Shown here piece by piece: positions 28,317 to 36,725 of a stretch of DNA of 64,000 nucleotides (position 1 is its first letter; each line of letters begins with the position of its first letter). The DNA comes from Lacihabitans sp. CS3-21 (GTDB lineage Bacteria; Bacteroidota; Bacteroidia; Cytophagales; Spirosomataceae). The position numbers and the translations under genes are program-made. The stretch spans positions 37,384 to 101,383 of the forward strand of contig NZ_RJUD01000015.1 of NCBI RefSeq assembly GCF_024343675.1. The letters are read 5' to 3'. The notes below the pieces were generated by a model. That model worked only from the letters and a program-made list of their open reading frames with translations, was not told where the DNA came from and did not search any database.

Positions 28317-29717
28317 TCACCAAACATAACTAACCACACTTCCATCCTCAATCGTTTCTTTGGCTACTTTTCCTTTTGAGCCAATCAAAAACTCAAGGCT
28401 TTTTTCCGAATCATTGATGACAATCAGAACCGTTTTGCCTTCGGGTGTTTTGAATGCTACGTTTTGGAGGTTTAAAACAGTGTTGGAGGCAATTCTTTTG
28501 GAGTTGGTGGGTACAAACTTGGAGGCATGCCCTATGATGTAATAGGCTGCGTTTCGTTCAATTTTGTCTTTGTCGATGGTGATGGCTCCCAAACAGGCTG
28601 TGCAGCCACCTTCGGTATGTGGGTTCATCTGTGGGTCTATAGCCAAGTTCCATTCCAACACCGTTTTGCACCAGTTTCTAGTGGCTCCAATAATCAAGTT
28701 TTTTATATGCCAAGCCATATCTCCCCCAAAGTTGGATGGGTGACCGATCCACTGCTCGGTGAAATAGAGGTTTTTGTCAGGATGAGCTTCGTGAACCTCG
28801 CCAATACTCTCCACATTGCCTCCATACAAATGAAAAGCCGAGCCATCGATAAATTTTCTTGCGGCTGGGTCATTCAAAATCGAAATGGGATAATCTGGTC
28901 GGTCGGCGTTGTGGTCATATATGATGATTTTGGTCTTAATGTCATTTTTAAGGAAAGTTGGCCCGAGATTATGCTTAATGAAATTCGCTTGTTCGAAGGG
29001 CAACATCAAAAGACTCGGATTATTTCCAGGGTGAAGTGGCTCATTCTGAATGGTTAGGGCATCTATCACGATTCCATGCTTTTTCATTTCTTTGATGTAT
29101 TTCACCAAATAGTTGGCATAAACCTGATAGAATTCAGGCAAAAGATTGCCACCCATGGAATTATTATTGCTTTTCATCCAAGTTGGCGGACTCCATGGCG
29201 AGGCCAATATTTTAATTTTTGGGTTTATTTTTATGATTTCTTTCAAAACTGGTATCAAATCCTTCTCGTCTTCTTTCAGAGAAAAATTCTTTAAGTTCAA
29301 ATCTTTGCTTTCAGAATAACTGTAGGCATGGTCACTGAGGTCAGATGCCCCCACGCTTACGCGAAGATAATTTACCCCGATGCTGTTTTCCGCCTTGCCG
29401 AAAAGTTCGTCAAGCAATTTATTTTTGTCTTTAAGTTGGTTAATTAAAGTGGCACTTCCGCTGGTTAAGGTATATCCAAAACCGTCTATGGTTTGAAAGC
29501 TTTTGGAATCGTCTACAAAAATGGTCGGTAAGTTTTCGTTGTTTTTTGAAAAAACTACTGTCTGTTTTTGCTTTTCCAAAAGCTTACTTTTATCCAATTT
29601 CGTGACCCATTTTTCTGTATTTTGCCCAATTGAAATGCCAGGAGTAAGTATCAATAAAATAATAACTATGAAGGCTAAAGCCTTAATTTTTAATGAAAAG
29701 GCGAATTTTAGTGACAT
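28317..29717 (-). CDS. GH30-family glycosidase (glucosylceramidase-like)
   Basis: A 466-aa exported glycosidase from the ATG at 29717; the frame is open to 29753. A hydrophobic export segment lies around residues 12-30. The TIM barrel begins DGFGYTLTSGSA and has SPWSPPTWMKS. The acid/base Glu is E226 in TIQNEPL and the nucleophile E321 is in YFTEQW, the spacing of GH30 retaining enzymes. A small all-beta domain closes the C-terminus. Possible substrates are beta-glucosides or beta-1,6-glucans. The gene stands alone, convergent with the LysM gene; no SusCD pair is adjacent. Confidence 0.87.
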   Translation of the reverse strand: MSLKFAFSLKIKALAFIVIILLILTPGISIGQNTEKWVTKLDKSKLLEKQKQTVVFSKNNENLPTIFVDDSKSFQTIDGFGYTLTSGSATLINQLKDKNKLLDELFGKAENSIGVNYLRVSVGASDLSDHAYSYSESKDLNLKNFSLKEDEKDLIPVLKEIIKINPKIKILASPWSPPTWMKSNNNSMGGNLLPEFYQVYANYLVKYIKEMKKHGIVIDALTIQNEPLHPGNNPSLLMLPFEQANFIKHNLGPTFLKNDIKTKIIIYDHNADRPDYPISILNDPAARKFIDGSAFHLYGGNVESIGEVHEAHPDKNLYFTEQWIGHPSNFGGDMAWHIKNLIIGATRNWCKTVLEWNLAIDPQMNPHTEGGCTACLGAITIDKDKIERNAAYYIIGHASKFVPTNSKRIASNTVLNLQNVAFKTPEGKTVLIVINDSEKSLEFLIGSKGKVAKETIEDGSVVSYVW

Positions 29718-29890
29718 ATAATCTTTGACGATGAGATATTTGAAATATAACAAAAAGACAAATTAATAGAAATTTATTCAGAAATCTATTTTCCGTAAAA
29801 TCAAATCTAGGTTGTACCACACCCAAATTTTTTTTATTAGTCAATAATGGCGTAATTTGCAGAACATTATATAACAGACCATAATTTAGG

Positions 29891-31753
29891 ATGAACATTC
29901 TTGGCATTTCGGCGTTCTACCACGACTCAGCAGCTACTATAACTCAAGATGGTAAAATAATTGCCGCCGCACAAGAGGAGAGGTTTACTAGAAAAAAACA
30001 CGATCCTGGTTTTCCTTCAAACGCCATCAAATTTTGTTTAGAATACAGTGGTTTAGAGTTAAAAGACTTAGACGCCATCGTTTTCTACGATAAGCCTTTG
30101 TTGAAATTTGAAAGATTATTAGAAACTTACTATGCCTTTGCTCCAAAAGGTTTGAGGTCATTTATTACTTCTATTCCGGTTTGGATCAAAGAAAAAATGT
30201 TTCTAAAAAGACTCATTCATGAGGAATTGGAGCAGATAGGAACTTACGACAAGAAGAAAACAAAACTTCTTTTTCCGGAGCACCACCTTTCACATGCAGC
30301 GAGTGCTTATTATCCTTCGCCTTATGAAGAATCAGCCATTCTTACTGTAGATGGAGTAGGAGAGTGGGCTACGGTTTCTATTTGTCATGGTCAAAAAGGC
30401 CAAATCAAGATATTAAAGGAGATGCGTTTTCCGCATTCCTTAGGACTATTATATTCGGCATTTACCTACTTTTTGGGTTTTAGGGTTAATTCTGGTGAGT
30501 ACAAACTGATGGGTTTGGCTCCTTATGGAAATCCGCTTTCACCTGATATCGCAAAGTATGTCGATATCATCAAGAAGGATTTAATCAGTATTAAAGAAGA
30601 TGGTTCTGTTTGGTTAAATCAAGATTTCTTCGACTACGCCACGGGCTTAAAAATGGTGAATGAGCCGAAATGGGAAGCTCTGTTTGGATTTAAAACAAGA
30701 AAACCAGAAGATGAACTGGAGCAACACCACTGTAATCTAGGTCTTGCTATTCAGCAAATTACCGAAGATGTGGTGGTTTTGATGGCTCAAGAAGCAAAAA
30801 GACTTACGGGTTCAGAAAATATATGTTTGGCGGGTGGGGTTGCACTAAATTGTGTTTCCAACGGTAAACTTCAAAAATCAGGTGTTTTCAAAAACGTATT
30901 CATTCAGCCAGCAGCAGGAGATGCGGGCGGTGCCTTGGGTGCTGCACTGGCCGTGAATTATATCTATTTCAAGCAAGAACGTGTGATAGACTATAAGATG
31001 GATGCCATGAAAGGTTCGTATTTAGGACCAACCATTTCTGATTTGGAAGTAGAGTTGATGTCTAAAAAATACAAGGCCAACTATCAATATTTTGAGAATT
31101 TTGATGATTTGGCAGCAGAAACGGCTAAATTGATTTCACAGGAAAACGTAATAGGTTGGGTACAAGGCAAAATGGAGTTTGGTCCAAGAGCTTTGGGAGC
31201 AAGAAGTATTTTGGGAGATCCAAGAAGTGCTGAAATGCAGAAAAAACTGAACCTTAAAATCAAGTACAGAGAATCATTCAGGCCGTTTGCACCTTCGGTT
31301 TTGGCGGAAGATGTGAGCCAGTTTTTTGATTATGATGGTATTTCACCCTATATGTTATTGGTACATCCAGTGGCTGAAGCCATCAAGAAAACTTTGCCAG
31401 AAGGATACGACGACATGAACTTGAGAGATAAATTGTATCATTTGAGGTCAGATTTGCCTTCAATTACCCACATTGACTTTTCTGCAAGAATTCAGACTGT
31501 TCACAGTGATACCAATCCTCGATATTACAAAATGATTGAGGAATTTAAGAAGCTAACAGGAATGGGCGTTGTTGTAAATACCTCATTCAATGTCAGGGGA
31601 GAACCTATTGTTATGACGCCAAACGATGCTTACAGGTGCTTTATGAGAACGGAAATGGACTATTTGGTGGTAGGTAATTTCTTGTTCAGTAAGAAAGATC
31701 AACCAGAATGGCAAGGCACGGACAATTGGAAAGAAGAATTTGTTTTAGATTAA
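29891..31753 (+). CDS. Carbamoyltransferase of the NodU/CmcH/SxtI family
   Basis: A 620-aa O-carbamoyltransferase that would carbamoylate a hydroxyl of an unknown metabolite or glycan using carbamoyl phosphate and ATP. The N-terminal Kae1-like domain has GISAFYHDSAA, the metal-binding HHLSHAASAYY near residue 132, TVDGVGEWAT, and CLAGGVALNCVSNGK. The C-terminal YrdC-like carbamoyl-adenylate domain has GKMEFGPRALGARSI and TSFNVRGEPIV. It is followed directly by a DUF5989 microprotein and an SxtJ-like protein, the same trio known from the saxitoxin locus, although no toxin genes are present here. Confidence 0.9.
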   Translation: MNILGISAFYHDSAATITQDGKIIAAAQEERFTRKKHDPGFPSNAIKFCLEYSGLELKDLDAIVFYDKPLLKFERLLETYYAFAPKGLRSFITSIPVWIKEKMFLKRLIHEELEQIGTYDKKKTKLLFPEHHLSHAASAYYPSPYEESAILTVDGVGEWATVSICHGQKGQIKILKEMRFPHSLGLLYSAFTYFLGFRVNSGEYKLMGLAPYGNPLSPDIAKYVDIIKKDLISIKEDGSVWLNQDFFDYATGLKMVNEPKWEALFGFKTRKPEDELEQHHCNLGLAIQQITEDVVVLMAQEAKRLTGSENICLAGGVALNCVSNGKLQKSGVFKNVFIQPAAGDAGGALGAALAVNYIYFKQERVIDYKMDAMKGSYLGPTISDLEVELMSKKYKANYQYFENFDDLAAETAKLISQENVIGWVQGKMEFGPRALGARSILGDPRSAEMQKKLNLKIKYRESFRPFAPSVLAEDVSQFFDYDGISPYMLLVHPVAEAIKKTLPEGYDDMNLRDKLYHLRSDLPSITHIDFSARIQTVHSDTNPRYYKMIEEFKKLTGMGVVVNTSFNVRGEPIVMTPNDAYRCFMRTEMDYLVVGNFLFSKKDQPEWQGTDNWKEEFVLD

Positions 31754-31770
31754 TATAAAAGATTAAAAAT

Positions 31771-31920
31771 ATGGACTTTATTAAAGACTTATGGGGTTTT
31801 ATGGCAGCTAGAAAGAAATTTTGGTTGGCTCCTTTGATTATTATTTTGCTTTTGGTAGGTATCCTAATAGTTATTGGTGGAGGTTCTGCTATTGCTCCGT
31901 TTATTTACACCTTGTTTTAA
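31771..31920 (+). CDS. DUF5989 (SxtK-like) single-span membrane microprotein
   Basis: A 49-aa protein, MDFIKDLWGFMAARKKFWL and then one hydrophobic helix containing IIILLLVGILIVIGGG, ending in FIYTLF. It begins 17 bp after the carbamoyltransferase. A short basic cytoplasmic N-terminus plus one membrane span is the DUF5989 pattern, small proteins that accompany SxtI/NodU-type carbamoyltransferases. Its function is unknown; anchoring the carbamoyltransferase to the membrane is a reasonable inference. It is short enough to be missed by ordinary gene calling. Confidence 0.8.
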   Translation: MDFIKDLWGFMAARKKFWLAPLIIILLLVGILIVIGGGSAIAPFIYTLF

Positions 31921-31953
31921 TTCATTCTCACGCAGAGATAAATATTTTTATAG

Positions 31954-32349
31954 ATGAAAATTGCAGATAGATTCCAATCACTTTTAGTTATAGTTGTTGG
32001 TTTTCTTGTTCTTTATTTTATTTTTCAAAGAAACTATGACTGGTATTTCTTTGAGTTTAAAAGGAATTATTTCCTTTATGCAGCAGTTGGCATTGGTGTT
32101 TCCTCTCTGATGTTTGATGCTGTGGCTGATTTGATACTGAAAGGTTGGATGAAAATAGCCGAAGTATTAGGTTTTATAAATACCCGTATTCTAATGACTT
32201 TGGTGTTTTTTATATTTCTAACACCTTTTGCACTTTTGCAAAGATTGCTTTCTAGAAAGAATTATCTTTCGCTCAAAGACTCAGAGAAGACGGTCTTTCA
32301 CACGAGAGACCATCAGTATCAACCAGAAGATTTTGATAATATTTGGTAA
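31954..32349 (+). CDS. SxtJ-like membrane protein
   Basis: A 131-aa membrane protein with about three hydrophobic helices (residues ~10-25, 40-60 and 77-98) and a hydrophilic C-terminus rich in charged residues ending in DFDNIW. Size, topology and position after a carbamoyltransferase and DUF5989 protein fit the SxtJ family, named from the saxitoxin operon. No catalytic motif is visible. It starts 33 bp after DUF5989 and ends at a bidirectional terminator, so the three genes form one short operon. Confidence 0.72.
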   Translation: MKIADRFQSLLVIVVGFLVLYFIFQRNYDWYFFEFKRNYFLYAAVGIGVSSLMFDAVADLILKGWMKIAEVLGFINTRILMTLVFFIFLTPFALLQRLLSRKNYLSLKDSEKTVFHTRDHQYQPEDFDNIW

Positions 32350-32350
32350 G

Positions 32351-32378
32351 AAAAAGGCCTCGAAAGAGGCCTTTTTTT
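32351..32378. terminator. Bidirectional intrinsic terminator
   Basis: AAAAAGGCCTC pairs with GAGGCCTTTTT around a GAAA tetraloop. It closes the carbamoyltransferase operon and the convergent purC-alaA-DUF456 operon. Confidence 0.88.
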
Positions 32379-32859
32379 ATTGGAATGACTGGTAAATTTC
32401 TACTATTGAATAAACCAACATGACTATACACAGAATGGTTTTGGCGACTATACCAGCCATTAATCCTAGAAAACTTCCTACTGCTGCTTTGAATGCTACT
32501 TTGTGATTTTTGTTTGAAAGATATTCTCCGATGAATGCACCAACAAATGCACCGATAAACAGTCCAAATGGTCCGAGGAACATACCGACGAGTAAACCAA
32601 CGGCAGAACCAATTGTTCCCCATTTGCTACCGCCAAACTTCTTTGTTCCCCAAATAGGAATGTAATAATCCATGACTGTAATTAACACTGTGATTACACC
32701 AAAAGCAATGAGCGTATTTTCTGAAAACTCTGCAAATTTGGAATAATGCAGCAATAATAGTCCTCCAAAACTTAATGGGGGACCAGGTAATGGAAGTATG
32801 GCTCCTGCTAAACCAATAACAAGACAGGCAAGTCCGGAAATTAGCAAAAGGTAATCCAT
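32377..32859 (-). CDS. DUF456 membrane protein
   Basis: A 160-aa protein of four to five hydrophobic helices rich in Gly: a LPGPPLSFGG motif after the first helix, then two Gly-rich helix pairs with a GxxxGxxxG pattern (FVGAFIGEYL). This is the DUF456 family of unknown function, proposed by some to be a glycine-zipper membrane protein. Its start overlaps the alaA stop by one base, so it is the last gene of purC-alaA-DUF456. Confidence 0.82.
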   Translation of the reverse strand: MDYLLLISGLACLVIGLAGAILPLPGPPLSFGGLLLLHYSKFAEFSENTLIAFGVITVLITVMDYYIPIWGTKKFGGSKWGTIGSAVGLLVGMFLGPFGLFIGAFVGAFIGEYLSNKNHKVAFKAAVGSFLGLMAGIVAKTILCIVMLVYSIVEIYQSFQ

Positions 32860-34100
32860 TAGGCTTCTATAAGTGTTTTGGTTTTTATTTTTCTGCTATC
32901 TAAAAATTCAGCAATTTTGTCTGTGGCGAGTTCCAATGTATCTACTTCGGGCAAAAATACTGCTCTAAAGTGTTGGCCATCGTTGTAGTTGAATCCTTTG
33001 CCCGATACCACAAATACTTTTTGCTCTGACAATAGATCTAAAGCAAACTGCTCGTCGTTTTGAATGTCAAATTTCTTCATGTCTATTTTCGGAAAAACAT
33101 AAAGAGAGCCTTTAGGCTTAACACAGGTAATTCCTGGGATGTCGGTAAGTTTATAATAAATTAAATCTCTTTGTTTTTTTAATCTTCCCCCTTCAGCCAC
33201 CAAGTCGTTTATGGATTGATACCCACCTAGAGCTGTCTGAATGGCGTATTGGGTAGGCACATTGGCACAAAGCCGCATAGAAGCCAATAAAGTAAGGCCT
33301 TCTAAGAACGATTTTGCTTTATTTTTTGCTCCACTTGGTATTACCCAGCCACCTCTAAATCCTGCAGCACGGTAGTTTTTAGAAAGTCCTCCGAAAGTCA
33401 TGAAAAACACATCTTCGGATAGCGTGGCTGCTGGAATGTGTATATTTCCATCATACAAAATCTTGTCATATATTTCGTCAGAGAAGATAATGAGATTATG
33501 TTTCTCTGCCAAAGCAACGATTTTTTTCAAGACGTCTTTTTCATATACTGCCCCAGTTGGATTGTTGGGGTTTATGATTACGATGGCTTTGGTTTTTGAG
33601 GTTATTTTGGCAGCCATGTCTTCCACATCAGGATTCCAGTCTGAAGCCTCATCGCACATATAATGCACTGGTTTGCCACCAGAGAGTGCCACAGCGGTAG
33701 TCCAAAGGGGATAGTCGGGCGAAGGAATGAGAATTTCGTCACCATCGTTGAGCAATGCTTGCATACACATCACAATGAGCTCACTGACTCCGTTCCCAAC
33801 AAAGATGTCTTCCATCTTTACGTCTTTTATACCAATCTGTTGGGTATAATGCATGATGGCCTTACGAGCAGGGAATATACCCAAATGATGCGAATAGCCT
33901 TGGGCATTTCGAAGGTTCAGGATCATGTCGTGCACAATTTCGTCAGGCACGTCAAATCCAAACGGAGCCGGATTGCCGATATTCAGATTGATTATTTTCT
34001 GACCCATAGCCTCTAGCTGCTGAGCTTTTTCGAAAACAGGCCCTCTGATAGCGTAACTAAGGTTGTTTAGCCTATCGCTTTTTTTATACTCGTTTGCCAT
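32859..34100 (-). CDS. alaA: AlaA-type alanine/PLP-dependent aminotransferase
   Basis: A 413-aa class I/II aminotransferase. It resembles E. coli AlaA closely along the length: an early YAIRGPV, LNIGNPAPFGFD, GNGVSELIV, NPNNPTGAVY, and FGGLSKNYRAAGF, where the Lys of SKNYR holds pyridoxal phosphate. AlaA makes alanine from pyruvate and glutamate. The gap to purC is 4 bp and the overlap with DUF456 is 1 bp, indicating translational coupling. Confidence 0.88.
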   Translation of the reverse strand: MANEYKKSDRLNNLSYAIRGPVFEKAQQLEAMGQKIINLNIGNPAPFGFDVPDEIVHDMILNLRNAQGYSHHLGIFPARKAIMHYTQQIGIKDVKMEDIFVGNGVSELIVMCMQALLNDGDEILIPSPDYPLWTTAVALSGGKPVHYMCDEASDWNPDVEDMAAKITSKTKAIVIINPNNPTGAVYEKDVLKKIVALAEKHNLIIFSDEIYDKILYDGNIHIPAATLSEDVFFMTFGGLSKNYRAAGFRGGWVIPSGAKNKAKSFLEGLTLLASMRLCANVPTQYAIQTALGGYQSINDLVAEGGRLKKQRDLIYYKLTDIPGITCVKPKGSLYVFPKIDMKKFDIQNDEQFALDLLSEQKVFVVSGKGFNYNDGQHFRAVFLPEVDTLELATDKIAEFLDSRKIKTKTLIEA

Positions 34101-34104
34101 AGTA

Positions 34105-35046
34105 TTATATCTTTTTTAAGAAACTACTAACGTTGTTTTCCACACGTTGAATGATATCTTCCGTCAAATCCTTTACAAATTTCTCGCCAGTTACTTTTTC
34201 ATATAATTCTATGTAACGATTAGAGATTTCTTCTATTTTTTCGTCGGTCATTTCAGGAATAGTTTGTCCTTCTTTGCCTTGAAAATTATTCGCAATAAGC
34301 CATTCTCTTACAAATTCTTTTGATAATTGCTTTTGAGGTAAATTGTTATCTTGATTTTCTTGATAATTGGCATTGTAAAAAAATCTGGAAGAATCTGGCG
34401 TATGTATTTCATCTATCAAATAAATAGTGCCGTCTTTTTCTCCAAATTCATATTTGGTATCAACGAGAATTAATCCATTTTGGAGGGCCATTTCGGTTCC
34501 TTTTGCAAAAAGAGCCAATGCATATTTTTCAAGAGCAATGTATTTGTCTTCTTCTACTAGACCGAGGGCTATAATATTTTCTCTTGAAATATCTTCATCG
34601 TGTCCTTCATGAGCCTTGGTGGTAGGTGTTATGATTGGGTTTGGTAGTTTATCGTTTTCTTTCAATCCTTCAGGTAGTGTAACCCCGCAAATAGACCTCT
34701 TTCCTGATTTGTATTCTCTCCAAGCATGTCCAGCCAAATATCCTCGAACAACCATTTCAACAGGGAAAGTCGTACATTTAAGACCAAATGAAGCATTCGG
34801 ATCAGGAGTTGCTATCAACCAATTGGGTACAATTTCGCGAGTGGCTTCGAGGTTTTTGGCGGCTATTTGATTCAAAACCTGTCCTTTGTAAGGTATCGGT
34901 CTTGGCAAAACTACATCGAAAGCAGATATTCTATCAGAGGCTATCATAAGTATATGATTACCAATGGTGTATACGTCTCTTACCTTTCCACGATAAAAAG
35001 CTTTTTGATTCTTAAAATTGTAATTGGTTTCCTTAATGCTGTTCAT
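34105..35046 (-). CDS. purC: SAICAR synthetase
   Basis: Phosphoribosylaminoimidazole-succinocarboxamide synthase, which joins aspartate to CAIR in purine synthesis. The 313-aa length fits the longer, yeast-like form. Motifs: [14 protein letters not shown] at the N-terminus (ATP phosphate site), [30 protein letters not shown], and LVDTKYEFG, then [12 protein letters not shown]. It heads an operon with alaA and DUF456. Confidence 0.94.
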   Translation of the reverse strand: MNSIKETNYNFKNQKAFYRGKVRDVYTIGNHILMIASDRISAFDVVLPRPIPYKGQVLNQIAAKNLEATREIVPNWLIATPDPNASFGLKCTTFPVEMVVRGYLAGHAWREYKSGKRSICGVTLPEGLKENDKLPNPIITPTTKAHEGHDEDISRENIIALGLVEEDKYIALEKYALALFAKGTEMALQNGLILVDTKYEFGEKDGTIYLIDEIHTPDSSRFFYNANYQENQDNNLPQKQLSKEFVREWLIANNFQGKEGQTIPEMTDEKIEEISNRYIELYEKVTGEKFVKDLTEDIIQRVENNVSSFLKKI

Positions 35047-35120
35047 TTTTGTCTAAAATTTCCCTTGTTATACTTGGTATTGTGTCTTTTGCACAAATTG
35101 TGTTACAAATTTCGGCTTTA

Positions 35121-35762
35121 TTACCAATCTTTTTCTAAATTTTGCTTACTATTTTTTTGAGATAGAAGAATTTTAACCTCTGAATTTTTTAAATCTTCCA
35201 GAAGTTGAAGTGCTTTTTCCTTGGATATTTTGTTCGATGTATATTGATCTAGTTCTTGTTCTTTCTTGTCAGAGGCTTTAATTTCCTGATTTTTATTGTT
35301 TTTTTGTTGCTCAGGTGGTGGCGAACCCTTCGGCTTGTACAGTTTGCTAATCAGCTCATAATTATATCTGGCCTGCTCCAAATCAATGTTTTTTTCAATC
35401 GCTTTTTTAAAATATCGAAGTCCTGCGGAACTGTCACCACGGATGATCGCCAAAACACCTAATTGATTGCAAGATTGTGAAGATTGAAGTGCGTTGGGCA
35501 AATCTTCCATATGCTCGTAGTTTATTCGTGCGTTCAATGTATCATTCGTAACAAAATAAGCATGTGCGGCATCCAATCGGAGTTCTGGCTCTATAAGCCT
35601 GTTTACTTTTTCTATTTCCTCAAAAACCGCAATGGATTTTTTAAAATTCCCTTTTCTGAAAGCCAGATTGAACTCGCTTTTGTAAGTGTTTTTTTGCTCA
35701 ATATTGGTAAAAAATTGAGGGTTAATAAGGAAATAGATGATATGATAGATGAATTGATACAT
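35121..35762 (-). CDS. BatC-like TPR protein
   Basis: A 213-aa protein with an N-terminal hydrophobic segment (YQFIYHIIYFLI) and then two to three tetratricopeptide-like helical repeats, about residues 25-145, the clearest being AIIRGDSSAGLRYFKKAIE. A Lys/Gln/Glu-rich tail follows. It abuts the VWA gene (start codon next to the VWA stop). Family knowledge: BatB/BatC pairs belong to the 'aerotolerance' operon of Bacteroidota and spirochaetes. The rest of that operon (MoxR, DUF58, BatD) is not in this window. Confidence 0.7.
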   Translation of the reverse strand: MYQFIYHIIYFLINPQFFTNIEQKNTYKSEFNLAFRKGNFKKSIAVFEEIEKVNRLIEPELRLDAAHAYFVTNDTLNARINYEHMEDLPNALQSSQSCNQLGVLAIIRGDSSAGLRYFKKAIEKNIDLEQARYNYELISKLYKPKGSPPPEQQKNNKNQEIKASDKKEQELDQYTSNKISKEKALQLLEDLKNSEVKILLSQKNSKQNLEKDW

Positions 35763-36725
35763 TTATAGCTTCAGCACATTTACTGTTAATAAAAAATCTA
35801 ATATGATGAAAATCAACGCAATAAGCAAGAAGTACATGTATTTGTTGTACGTAACCGTCTGTTGATTTATTGTGTCGGTACTGTTTTTAACCTGATTAAG
35901 TTTTTCTATCAAATCATTGATTTGGTTTCTTTGGTTATTAACAATAAAGTACTGTCCTCCAGTTTGTTTGGCTATTTCGTTAATTTGGTTGATATCCAAA
36001 ACACTTACTACATCTTGTCCATTTTTGTCTTTTTTAAAGCCATTGAGTGTAGGTATTTTTCCACCCATTTGCGAACCAACACCAATAATAAACAAATTGA
36101 TATTGTTTTTCCTTATCAAATCGAAATTCTGATTGTCTATATTCCCGAAGTTTTCTCCATCGGTGATGATGATACAAACCTTTGATTGGGTTTCTTTTTT
36201 AGCGTTTATTCCGAACTTTTCAATCATCAAATCGAAAATTGCATTAAAGCTTGTTGAGCCTTTCGACAAAAGTGTGGTTTTTAATGAAGAAATATTGTTT
36301 TTGAGATTGGCATGATCAAAAGTTAAGGGTGTGTAAACTTGGGCTACGGAGTTAAAAACCATTATTCCGAATTTATCGGTACTAAACTGATCAATCAAGT
36401 TGGTTATTTCACTTTTTATTTTGTCTAACCTTGAAGGCTCCACGTCGTTGGCGTTCATAGACAACGAAAGGTCAAAAGCTAAATAAATATCTTTGCTAGA
36501 AGAACGAGCCTCTAGCTCGGTAACACCAAAATTGGGCCCCAATAAAGCTAAACTCATGAGTCCCAAATAGATGCTGCGAATAATGAATTTTAACGAAGAT
36601 GAAGCTGCCGAAGTTTTAAGTTTTTTGGAGATATAGAGAACCCTTCCGAAATAAATTATATAAATCAGGATAAAGCTAACCAGAAAAAATACCTCAGTTC
36701 GAGAGAATTCTCTACTCCAATTCAT
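35763..36725 (-). CDS. BatA/BatB-like von Willebrand factor A membrane protein
   Basis: A 320-aa protein with two N-terminal helices (about residues 12-27 and 48-64) and one at the C-terminus (YFLLIALIFIILDFLL), placing a VWA domain between them outside the cytoplasm. The metal-ion site is intact: D-L-S-L-S near residue 90, a Thr in GSTSF near 155, and ITDGENF near 188. VWA domains bind protein ligands through a divalent metal. It abuts PIG-L upstream and the TPR gene downstream with no intergenic bases. Confidence 0.83.
   Translation of the reverse strand: MNWSREFSRTEVFFLVSFILIYIIYFGRVLYISKKLKTSAASSSLKFIIRSIYLGLMSLALLGPNFGVTELEARSSSKDIYLAFDLSLSMNANDVEPSRLDKIKSEITNLIDQFSTDKFGIMVFNSVAQVYTPLTFDHANLKNNISSLKTTLLSKGSTSFNAIFDLMIEKFGINAKKETQSKVCIIITDGENFGNIDNQNFDLIRKNNINLFIIGVGSQMGGKIPTLNGFKKDKNGQDVVSVLDINQINEIAKQTGGQYFIVNNQRNQINDLIEKLNQVKNSTDTINQQTVTYNKYMYFLLIALIFIILDFLLTVNVLKL

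Noticed and set aside
29891..32349. Saxitoxin-type toxin biosynthesis.
   Set aside because: Only the carbamoyltransferase and its two small partners are present; no polyketide synthase, amidinotransferase or oxygenase genes are seen.
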